A DNA stretch of 64,000 bases, taken from JAAYCI01 sp031551695 (GTDB taxonomy: Bacteria > Bacillota > Clostridia > Oscillospirales > Ruminococcaceae). The notes under the pieces were generated by a model. It was not told where the DNA came from. It saw only the letters and a program-made list of their open reading frames with translations, and searched no databases. The DNA lies in contig JAVBNG010000013.1 of NCBI GenBank assembly GCA_031551695.1, positions 26,630-90,629 on the forward strand, written 5' to 3'. Position numbers and translations under genes: made by a program. Position 1 is the stretch's first letter; every line of letters begins with the position of its first letter. Of this stretch, positions 19,428 through 27,900 are shown piece after piece.

Positions 19428-20159
19428 TTACGCCACCCCCAGCAAGTTTGTTACCACGGCGCTTGCCATGCCAAGCAGCATGGCAAAGGACAGGGAAAAG
19501 CTCTCCATCCACTTCATGCCTTTTTTCTCTACCATCCAGGTGAACAGTGCCATGGACAGCGCCGCCACGGCAATGACGATGAGGGACGTGAAGCTGCCGC
19601 TGCGCAGGCCCGCAAACCCGGCACCGATGAACGCGCACACCATGCCCACAAACATGGCGTTGAACATGATGGGCCCCCAGCGGCTGTCCTTGGCGCCCAC
19701 CTTGGAAAGCACCTTTTGCTGGTATTTTTTTAGGCCGAAGACGCAGAACAGCGCGCCCCAGATGATGCCCACCGTCATGACGATAACGATGGAGATAAAG
19801 GCGTCGCTGGTCATGTATTCGGCGGCAAGGGCCTGCATGCCGGCGGCCTTGGCGGCCACGTCGGCGGCCATGGTCTCGTAGTGCAGCGCGCCGATGACGG
19901 ACAGGCGCAGCCACGGAATGGGCACGCCGAGGGAACCGGACAAGGCGATAACGCCAATTAAAATGCCGATGGACGGCACGATGGTGAAAGTGGCGCTGGC
20001 GGTGATGGTTTTTTTCATTTTCGAGCGGTCCATGCCTATTTTAACGCCCTCGCGCCAGGCCTTTACCAGGAAAAACACGCTCATGCCCATCACAACCAAA
20101 ATTACCGCGCCGGCAATCAGGTACATGACGGGAGAGTTTGCAAGCTGCAGGAAATCCAT
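19428..20159 (-). CDS. DUF5058-family membrane protein
   Basis: 243 residues with about six membrane helices. The N-terminus (NSPVMYL, then FFLVKAWREG), the segment KKTITASATFTIVPSIG and the WLRLSVIGA motif match my memory of DUF5058 proteins, which often occur next to M20 peptidases in Firmicutes. It is first in a three-gene operon with no gaps. Function in the family is not established; transport of the peptidase substrate is an inference from gene order. Confidence 0.8.
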   Translation of the reverse strand: MDFLQLANSPVMYLIAGAVILVVMGMSVFFLVKAWREGVKIGMDRSKMKKTITASATFTIVPSIGILIGVIALSGSLGVPIPWLRLSVIGALHYETMAADVAAKAAGMQALAAEYMTSDAFISIVIVMTVGIIWGALFCVFGLKKYQQKVLSKVGAKDSRWGPIMFNAMFVGMVCAFIGAGFAGLRSGSFTSLIVIAVAALSMALFTWMVEKKGMKWMESFSLSFAMLLGMASAVVTNLLGVA

Positions 20160-20283
20160 GGCGTCCGCGCCCCTTTCCGGGAATCATATTTGCTGCCATT
20201 CCCATTGTACTGCGCGGGGATGCCGTTTGTCCATCGCGGCGCGGCATCATTTTTTCGCACCGTACGAAAATTCATTTCCTCTA

Positions 20284-20312
20284 TTGTTCCGCCGGGATTT
20301 TGATAGTATAAT
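20284..20312 (+). promoter_or_regulatory. Promoter of glutamate dehydrogenase
   Basis: TTGTTC (20284-20289), a 17-bp spacer and a perfect TATAAT (20307-20312). It lies in the 230-bp region between the divergent DUF5058 and dehydrogenase genes. A clear promoter for the minus-strand operon was not picked out. Confidence 0.65.
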
Positions 20313-20389
20313 ATAGGGGACGTTCAATGGTGGGCCCGGTTTTCGGCGGGCAAAAATGAAGCGAAAATTGGTGAAGGAGCGTATAATTT

Positions 20390-21649
20390 ATGAGCACATA
20401 CAACCCGTACGACAATGTTGTGGCGACAATCAAAAACGCGGGCAATATCCTTGGGATGGAAGAGAGCGATTACATCACCTTCATGTACCCGGAGCGGGAA
20501 TTGAAAGTGAGCTGCCCGGTGCGCATGGATGACAACACCATCCAGGTGTTCGAGGGCTACCGCGTGCAGCACTCGTCCACCCGCGGCCCGTGCAAGGGCG
20601 GCATCCGGTTCCACCCGGCGGTGGACGCGGACGAAGTGAAGGCGCTGGCGGCGTGGATGACCTTCAAGTGCGCCGTGGTGGGCATTCCCTACGGCGGCGC
20701 CAAGGGCGGCGTGCAGGTGGACCCGGACAAGCTTAGCCGCCGGGAACTGCAGCGGCTCACCCGCCGTTTCACCGCCATGATCGCCCCGGTCATCGGGCCT
20801 GAAAAGGACATCCCCGCGCCGGACGTGAACACCAACGGCGAGGTGATGGGCTGGATCATGGACACCTACAGCATGCTGAACGGCTACTCCATCCCCGGCG
20901 TCGTCACGGGCAAGCCGCTGGACATCGGCGGTTCCCTCGGCCGGCCGGAGGCCACGGGCCGCGGCGTGATGATCACCACCCGCGAAATTTTGGCAAAGCA
21001 AACCATCGACCCGAAAGACGTGACCGTGGCCGTGCAGGGCATGGGCAACGTGGGCAGCGTGTCGGCGAAGCTTTTGAGCGAGCTTGGCACCAAGGTGGTG
21101 GCCGTCAGCGACATCACCGGCGGCATTTACAACAAAGACGGCCTGGACATGCACCACCTGATGGATTATGTGACGGCGAAACGCGGCAACCTTCTGGACA
21201 AATACGAAGGCCGCGAGTTTGAGCGCATCACCAACGAGCAGCTGTTGGAGCTGCCGGTGGACGTGCTGGTGCCGGCCGCGCTGGACAACGCCATCAAGGC
21301 GGAGAATGCGAAGAACATCAAAGCCAAGCTGATTGTGGAGGGCGCCAACGGCCCCACCACCCCCGAGGCGGACAAGATTTTGGAGGAGCGCGGCATCATG
21401 GTGGTGCCGGACATTTTGGCCAACGCGGGCGGCGTGGTCGTCAGCTACTTCGAGTGGGTGCAGAACATCCAGAGCCTTGTTTGGGACGAGGATGAAGTGA
21501 ACAAGACGCTGAACCGCATCATGTGCAAGGCCATCGACGAAGTGTATGCCATGCACGAGGCGAAGAAGATCACCATGCGCACCTCGGCCTATTGCCTGGC
21601 CCTGAAAAAGCTGGTGGATGCGAAGAACATCCGCGGCATTTTCCCGTGA
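20390..21649 (+). CDS. gdhA: NAD(P)-dependent glutamate dehydrogenase
   Basis: 419 residues, the usual length of the RocG/GudB-type hexameric enzyme. It interconverts glutamate and 2-oxoglutarate plus ammonia in the cytoplasm. Motifs: GGIRFHP, the substrate-binding lysines in AWMTFKCA and YGGAKGG, DIPAPDVNT with the catalytic Asp, and the Rossmann motif VQGMGNVGS. The acidic residue near the end of the second Rossmann strand (VAVSD) gives no secure coenzyme assignment. GGAG lies upstream of the ATG. It stands alone with its own promoter and terminator. Confidence 0.96.
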   Translation: MSTYNPYDNVVATIKNAGNILGMEESDYITFMYPERELKVSCPVRMDDNTIQVFEGYRVQHSSTRGPCKGGIRFHPAVDADEVKALAAWMTFKCAVVGIPYGGAKGGVQVDPDKLSRRELQRLTRRFTAMIAPVIGPEKDIPAPDVNTNGEVMGWIMDTYSMLNGYSIPGVVTGKPLDIGGSLGRPEATGRGVMITTREILAKQTIDPKDVTVAVQGMGNVGSVSAKLLSELGTKVVAVSDITGGIYNKDGLDMHHLMDYVTAKRGNLLDKYEGREFERITNEQLLELPVDVLVPAALDNAIKAENAKNIKAKLIVEGANGPTTPEADKILEERGIMVVPDILANAGGVVVSYFEWVQNIQSLVWDEDEVNKTLNRIMCKAIDEVYAMHEAKKITMRTSAYCLALKKLVDAKNIRGIFP

Positions 21650-21671
21650 TAGAACGCCGCAAAGCACAAAC

Positions 21672-21702
21672 AAAAGAACCGGCCCAGCGGGCCGGTTCTT
21701 TT
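21672..21702. terminator. Bidirectional intrinsic terminator
   Basis: AAAAGAACCGGCCC-AGC-GGGCCGGTTCTTTT is a perfect 14-bp stem with a 3-nt loop and A/T tails on both sides. It separates the convergent dehydrogenase and hybrid-kinase genes and can serve both. Confidence 0.93.
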
Positions 21703-21711
21703 CATGACGCG

Positions 21712-23484
21712 TTACTTTTTCGGTTGCCCGGCGCTTTTGCCCGCGTAAACGACCTTGCTTTTTGGCAGCCAGGCCAGCAGGCACTTGGCCAGCGCGGTTT
21801 CCGCCATGGGTTTTGACAAAAAACCGTTGAAGCCGTTGTGCAAAAACATGTCCTCGGCGCCGTTCACGGCGTTGGCCGTGAGGGCGACGATGGGTACGCT
21901 TCCGGCTTCGCCGCCAAGCAACCGGATGATGCGCGTGGCCTCCACGCCGTCCATTTCCGGCATCATATGGTCCATCATAATGATGTCATAAATCCCCTTG
22001 GCCGCAAGGTCGATGGCCTCTTGCCCGCTTTGGGCAAGGTCGCTTTGTACGCCGAAGCTTTCCAGCATGAACTGGGCCACCTGCAGGTTTATTTCAATAT
22101 CGTCCACCACCAAAACGCGGGCGCCTGGCGCGGTGAAGGCTTCCGGCTTTGCCTCGGCGGGCTTGTTTGCGGCGGCAACGCCCGGCGGCAGCGGCAGGCG
22201 TACGGTAAAAGTGGAGCCCACGCCCACCTCGCTTTCCACGGTGATGTCGCCGCCCATCAAATCGCACAGGCGGCGGGTGATGGCAAGGCCGAGGCCGGTG
22301 CCCACAACGCCCTTGTTGCGCACAAGGTCCAGCTGTTCGAAGGCGCTGAACAGCCGGGCCATGTTTTCGGCGGCGATGCCGACGCCGGTGTCCTCCACAG
22401 CAAACAGCACATCGTCCTTTTCCCCGCGTGAAACACGCAGCACCGCGCCGCCTTCTTTTGTGTATTTCAGCGCGTTGTTCAGCACGTTGATGAGCACCTG
22501 GCGCACCCGGTTTTCATCGCCCAAAACAATGCAGGGCAAATCGGCGGCGAAGTTGCGGGAAAAGGTGAGACCTTTTTGCGCGAACATGGCGCTGAACATG
22601 GATTCCATCTGGACCAAAAGCTCAGGCAGGGAGAAATTATCCACCACAAGGTCTAATTTTCCCGCTTCAATTTTGGAAAAATCGAGGATGTCGTTGATGA
22701 GGTTCAGCAAAATGCGCGAGGATTTTTGGATATTGCTCAAATGTCCCTGCTGTTTTTGGTTCAGATCCGTCGCTTTCAGCATTTCCGACACGCCGATGAT
22801 GGCGTTCATGGGGGTGCGGATCTCGTGGCTCATGGTGGCCAAAAAATCGCTTTTGGCGGCGTTGGCTTCCTCGGCCTCGCGCTTTGCGCGTAAAATTTCC
22901 GTCGTGTCGGATAAAATGATCATGAAGCCTTCATTTTCGCCGCCTTCGCCGCTCATGGGCGTAACTTGCACAACATAGTTGCGCATGGAAGATTCGCCCT
23001 CGCGGCGCGCAAAATCCACCGCGTCCTGGAACTCCACCATGGTTTTTTCGCGCTGGATTCGTTCCACCACTTCTTCCAGACGGGCCATGCTTTCCTGCGT
23101 CAGATACGGCCCCAGCAGCGCCTGGTAGGGCATGTTGCTGATGATGCCGAAGGCCGGGATGCGGCAAAGATTCAAAAACGACTCGGTGCAATAAGCGATG
23201 TGACCGCTTTGGTCAAACAGCAAAATCACGTCCGGGCAGTTGCCCAGCAGCAGGTTCATATAGCGCTCCAGCTCGCTGCGCTTGGCTGCCACCATGCGGT
23301 TCAGGTTTTCCTTTGCCGCGGCGGACACCTTATTGCGCTCCATTTGCCGCCGCAGCGTCTCCAGCATGCGGCCCTGCCGTTTCAGTTCCAGTTGGAGCGA
23401 CCTGTTTTCATCGCGCAGTTGTTCTGCTTCCGCCTGCGGGGCCACGGCGTGGGCGCTGTGCTGCATGCTGTCGATTGGCTTCAC
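21712..23484 (-). CDS. Soluble hybrid histidine kinase (PAS-HisKA-HATPase-REC)
   Basis: 590 residues and no membrane segment. The N-terminal coiled coil (about 15-75) leads to a PAS domain (about 76-200). HisKA has phospho-acceptor H220 in MSHEIRTPMNA. The ATPase has N-box INVLNNALKYT, DTGVGI and GTGLGLAI. A C-terminal receiver has LVVDDIEIN and MMDHMMPEMDG. The listed start is a GTG at 23484, with GGAGG only just before it; an ATG at 23466 is the other candidate but has a long 17-nt spacing from GGAGG. It follows the FIST gene by 54 bp. FIST proteins often pair with kinases as small-molecule sensors, so the FIST protein may control this kinase. No output regulator is adjacent. Confidence 0.92.
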   Translation of the reverse strand: MKPIDSMQHSAHAVAPQAEAEQLRDENRSLQLELKRQGRMLETLRRQMERNKVSAAAKENLNRMVAAKRSELERYMNLLLGNCPDVILLFDQSGHIAYCTESFLNLCRIPAFGIISNMPYQALLGPYLTQESMARLEEVVERIQREKTMVEFQDAVDFARREGESSMRNYVVQVTPMSGEGGENEGFMIILSDTTEILRAKREAEEANAAKSDFLATMSHEIRTPMNAIIGVSEMLKATDLNQKQQGHLSNIQKSSRILLNLINDILDFSKIEAGKLDLVVDNFSLPELLVQMESMFSAMFAQKGLTFSRNFAADLPCIVLGDENRVRQVLINVLNNALKYTKEGGAVLRVSRGEKDDVLFAVEDTGVGIAAENMARLFSAFEQLDLVRNKGVVGTGLGLAITRRLCDLMGGDITVESEVGVGSTFTVRLPLPPGVAAANKPAEAKPEAFTAPGARVLVVDDIEINLQVAQFMLESFGVQSDLAQSGQEAIDLAAKGIYDIIMMDHMMPEMDGVEATRIIRLLGGEAGSVPIVALTANAVNGAEDMFLHNGFNGFLSKPMAETALAKCLLAWLPKSKVVYAGKSAGQPKK

Positions 23485-23538
23485 CTCCGTTCGGCGAAAA
23501 ATGGCGGCCGGCGTGTGAACAGCTATAAACCGCGCCGG

Positions 23539-24705
23539 TTAAAACGCACACACCACGAAGGTGTTGTTGTGGTTGCGGGTAAGTGTGGCGCCGTCCTTCA
23601 GGTATACAGGGCAAATTTCCCCGCCCGAAACGCTCATCAAGTAGGGCCTTTGCGTGTCTTTCATCATGGCGGTCACTTCTTCAATCTCGGCCATGGGGTC
23701 ATACCCCAGGGCGAAATAGCGGCCGATGCAGGAGTAAAGCAAAAACACGCCGGCGCCGGGGGTGGCAAGGGCCGTTTGCAGGGTGTGCCTTGTGGTGGCC
23801 TTGATTTCTTCCGGGTCGAACGCGCCCACGGTGAGCGTGGCGCCCACAGGAAAATTGCCGCCGCAAATGGCGTGGCCCTCCGGCGTGAAGGCAAAAATGG
23901 CACGGGCCACGGGCTGGGTGCCGTCGTTGTAGTCCACGATAAAGGGGAAGGCGTTCGAGCCGGCGATTTGGCCGTTTTCGTCTTTTTCAAGGCCCAGAGT
24001 CTGCATATAGTCGACGACGGACACGCCGTTCACCGTTTCCAGCTGGTTGCCGTGGGCGGCGGTGACGACGGCCTTTTCGCCGAACACCTTTTGATCCGAC
24101 ACATTGCCCACAAAAAACTTTGGCGCCACGTTGCCGGATAGCAGCACAATGGCATAGCGGTCCCGGTAGCCCTCGCCGCCGTAAATGACCTGCGAGGCGT
24201 GGTAGTCCGGGTTGTGGTCCACAGCCAGGGTGCCGAAGTTCGGCAGGTTGCCGGTGATAACGGACATGGTGTCCACGTAAAAATCGGTGCCCACGGTCTG
24301 CATCAGGGGCGAAAAGCTGAACATGAACACGGGCTTTTCCGGCAATTTTGCGGCGGCCTCTTTGTAGCAGGCCTCGAACGGGGCGGCCTCTTCACCGGGG
24401 ATGGGCGCGGTGAGGGCGGTGGCGAACCGCACGTCGTCGCTGGTAAGCACCAGCAGGGACAGGCCGGTGTCGCCGTACTCGCCGCGTGTGCCGCAGGTGA
24501 TGGTGGTGGTGCCCACCACTTCAAAAGGCAGGCTTTCGCAAAGGGCTTTCACCACGCCGGAATCCAAAAACTCCGCATAGCAAGACACAATGCCCACCGT
24601 GTTGGCAAGCAAATTCCCTTCCAAACCAAGTTGTTCATTTAGTTCGGCAAGCGCGCCCGCCACGTCGTCCACTTCGCCGGTGTATGCGGTAAAGCTTTTG
24701 ATCAT
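23539..24705 (-). CDS. FIST-domain sensor protein
   Basis: 388 residues from the ATG at 24705, which has AAAGGA 8-9 nt upstream; a GTG 18 nt further up has no ribosome site. The sequence matches the FIST_N plus FIST_C architecture: an N-terminal half starting with a GxVxCYAEFLDSG region and VVGTTT, a middle part with YGGEGYRDRYAIVLLSG, and a C-terminal half with FSCIGR-like YSCIGRYFALG and GGEICPVY. FIST domains are predicted to bind small ligands such as amino acids, which is family knowledge and unproven here. It is the first gene of an operon with the hybrid kinase. Confidence 0.88.
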   Translation of the reverse strand: MIKSFTAYTGEVDDVAGALAELNEQLGLEGNLLANTVGIVSCYAEFLDSGVVKALCESLPFEVVGTTTITCGTRGEYGDTGLSLLVLTSDDVRFATALTAPIPGEEAAPFEACYKEAAAKLPEKPVFMFSFSPLMQTVGTDFYVDTMSVITGNLPNFGTLAVDHNPDYHASQVIYGGEGYRDRYAIVLLSGNVAPKFFVGNVSDQKVFGEKAVVTAAHGNQLETVNGVSVVDYMQTLGLEKDENGQIAGSNAFPFIVDYNDGTQPVARAIFAFTPEGHAICGGNFPVGATLTVGAFDPEEIKATTRHTLQTALATPGAGVFLLYSCIGRYFALGYDPMAEIEEVTAMMKDTQRPYLMSVSGGEICPVYLKDGATLTRNHNNTFVVCAF

Positions 24706-24743
24706 CTCAACCCATCCTTTCACACAAATAGGTATACACCATC

Positions 24744-24772
24744 ATTGTATATCAGTGTTTGCCATTTTGCAA
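24744..24772 (-). promoter_or_regulatory. Promoter of the FIST/hybrid-kinase operon
   Basis: On the minus strand TTGCAA (24772-24767), 17 bp, TACAAT (24749-24744). The FIST start codon lies about 40 bp downstream. Confidence 0.7.
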
Positions 24773-24833
24773 TTTTTTTTGCGCAAAAGGGACGGTTTGC
24801 CGGTTTGGCAAACTGACGGTGTATAAACGAAAA

Positions 24834-24865
24834 GGGCAGGGCCTCCGTGTGGGAAGGCCCTGCCC
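24834..24865 (-). terminator. Terminator of the 1,817-residue surface-protein gene
   Basis: GGGCAGGGCCT (24834-24844) pairs perfectly with AGGCCCTGCCC (24855-24865). On the minus strand the stem is followed by TTTTCGTTT. It lies about 50 bp after the stop codon. Confidence 0.9.
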
Positions 24866-24911
24866 TGACATGGTTATTTTACAAATCGTCCACGGAAAAT
24901 ATGGATGCCGC

Positions 24912-27900
24912 TTATTGCGCGGCCGCGTTTTTGCCAAGCTGCCGCCACAGCCACACGGAAAGCGCGCCCTGGCCGACAAACAGCACGGCCATCAAAATGG
25001 TCCACATGTCGGCGACGATCATCTGCCCCGTCAGGTTTTGCGTAAGCAGGAAGATGACTGCCAGAACTACACCAAGGACGATGGAAACGACGCGCAGCGC
25101 CAGGTTGCCGCCGGAGCCTCCGGCCTGCCGCGCGCGGCGGGTGAAGGCGCCCAGCGCCAGCACCACTGCCAGCGCCACGCCCATCAGGGCGATGATGAGG
25201 TTCAGCAGCGCCCAGGTGGGCAGGGCTTGGCTGGGCGTGGCGGCTGCGACTGCGCTGCCGCCCGTGCCGCTGTTTGTGCTGCCGCTGCCCGCCGCAAGAG
25301 GCGAATTGGTGGCGGAGCTGCTGATTGCGGAGGTGGACCGCGACGAACTGACTGTCGAGGCGGACACTTGCGCCACGGACGCGGAGGGCGAACTGCTTTG
25401 CGCGGCGCTGCTTGAATCTGAACCGCCGCCGGACGAAGAGGAGCTGCTTTGCGAGTTAGAGGATGAGCTTCTCGAAGAAGAGGAAGAGCTGCCGGAAGAG
25501 GAAACACGCGAAGAAGAGGATGGGGCCGAAGAGCTGGACGGCGTGGAACTGCTGGAGGAGCTGGTGTCACTCGTCCAGAACACCGTAATGGTCAGGTCCG
25601 CCTCCGGGTAGTTGTCCGGTACCGGCGCGCTCCAATGGCTAAGGTGGAAGCCCGCCAGAGCCGTCGCTGCGGGCAGTGCCACGCCCGCGGTGGGCTGGCC
25701 CTTCACGCCTTCGAATTGCAGCGTGCCCGTAATGGCGCCTTGTGTGGTGTCGCTGTTGACAAACAAAATGCGAACCCACCGGCTGTCGTCGCGCACCCAG
25801 TGCGCGGTGTAGCTGCGGCTGCCCCGCGCGCCCTGGGAAATGGTCACGTCCACGGTCGCGTTCTCAAGGTCGGTGCCGGTCCAGCCGGTGAAGGTGTAGC
25901 CCGGTTTCGTGGGGTTCACCAAAGTGAAAGTGGGGGTTTCCACCGTGTACTGCGTGGGGTTTACGCCGTTCACCGTGCCGCCGTCAAGGTCGTAGGTGAT
26001 GGTGTAGGGCCGTGTTTCCCACTGGGCGGTGAAGGTGATGTCGTCGTACAGGTCGTGTATGACGGCACCGGGCTGGGCGTGCTGGGTGTTGGCGCTGACT
26101 ATGCCGATAAAGGCCAGCCAGTCCACAAACTGGTAACCCGGGCGCATGAACGGGTTCGCGCCCACGGTCAGGTCCAAAAAGCCGTCCGCGTCGGCGTACT
26201 GCACCTCGATTGTTTCGTTGGTGCTGCCGGGAATGCCGTCCTTGTAGGTGATGGTGTAAGCTTCGCGGGCGTGCCACCTGGCGTACAGGTCCACGTTGCC
26301 GGCCAGCGTCAGGCTGCCGCCGGGCGGGTAGGTGGTGCCAAGGCCGTCCGCCTGGGTGTTCCAGCGGGCAAAGTCGTTGTGCTCATAAGTAAAGGTGTCC
26401 GCCGGGAAAACCGTCAGCACAGTGCCCGCGTAGGCCGGGCCGTCCGCCACTGTGGCCGCGGTGCCGTCGTTTGCATGGTAGGTGACGGTATATTGCGGGT
26501 TGCCGTTCCATTTGGCAAACAGGTTCAGCGTGCCGCCGGCGGTGGGGGTGATGCTCTCGCCGTCGGTGTAGGTTACGGCAGCGCCGGCCGACAGCATCCA
26601 GCCGCCAAAGCTGTTGTTGGTAAGGGCGAAGGCGTTTGGCATAAGGCTGTGGGCCGCGTTCAGCAACACGGTCTCGTCCGCCATGGTTCCCGTGGCGGCG
26701 GTGTTGTTTTTGTCGTAATGGATGGTGACCCACTGCAGCGGGTCATAAGTCCACACGGCCTTCAAAATCATGTCATGGTCAATTTCAAAGGTGCCGCCGG
26801 GGGTGAATGTATCCGAGGTCCCCTGCTCCACCCAGTGGTCAAACAGGTAGCCGGGGCGCACGTACAGGTTTGCCTTCACGGTCACTTCTTCACCGGTGTA
26901 GTAGCGGGTGTCGTCCACCACCGGGCCGCCGGTGCCCGCGCAGGGCAGGTAGATGATGCCCCAGGTGTCCTCGGCGGACCACTGGGCGAACAGCGTCATG
27001 CTGCCGGTGACGGTAATGGTCTCTTCGTCACCATAGGCGTAGCCGCTGCCGTCGTCGGCGGTGTTCCAATTGGTGTAGTCGAAGTGCTCGTAGATAAAGG
27101 TGTTGGCGGGCAGGGTGAAGGTGGAGCCGATCAGCAGTTCCGCCGTATCGGCCATGGCACCTTCGCCGCCGTTCGCGTCAAAGGAGATGACGGCCCACTG
27201 GCTGTCGTCCTTCACAAACACCGCCGTGTAGGTGGCGTTTGAGGTAACAGTGTCGCCCGGCGCCGGCAGCGCGGGCTGCCAGTGGTCAAACATGTAGCCG
27301 GGCTGCGCCACTTTTACGGGTTCCGTCACGGCCGTGGCAAAGGGTGTGCCGTATTTGATGCCGCTGAAGGTGGTTTGGCCCGTCAGCGAGCCGTTGCCCT
27401 GCGCCGTGAAGGTGACGGTGAACTGGTTGCGGGTGTAATACAGCCGGATAACCGTGCTGCCGTTGGAGGCGACCACCCGCCCGTTGGTGCTGAGGGAAGC
27501 CTGGTAGGTGAAGCCGGTGTAGGGCGGCGGCGTTTCGGTAACGGTGCTGCCTGCGGGGGCCTGCTTCGTTTCGCTGGTGGTGTCATAGCCGCCGTCCAGC
27601 CGCTCCAGCAAGGTGATGACCGTGTAGTTCACCGGGGCGTTGGGCGTATATAAAAAGGTGATGACGTTGTTTGCCGCGTTTGGCGTCAGCTGCAGGGTCT
27701 GCTGGTAATAGTCCGGATAGTAGCCCGGCACGTTCACGTAATTTTCCGTGATGCTGGCCTGTGCGGTGCCGGCGGTTTTGTCCGGCGAAAGCACCACGCT
27801 TGCGTCACTTGCCAGGCGGTAGCGCACCGTGTAGCCCACGGAGGTGAACGGGCTGTAGTTGAACACGATGACATTGCCCGAAGCCGCCAGCACAAGGCTT

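Noticed and set aside
20324..21784. 486-codon minus-strand frame over the glutamate dehydrogenase gene
   Set aside because: His/Val/Arg-rich antisense shadow; the plus strand encodes a textbook dehydrogenase with promoter and terminator.
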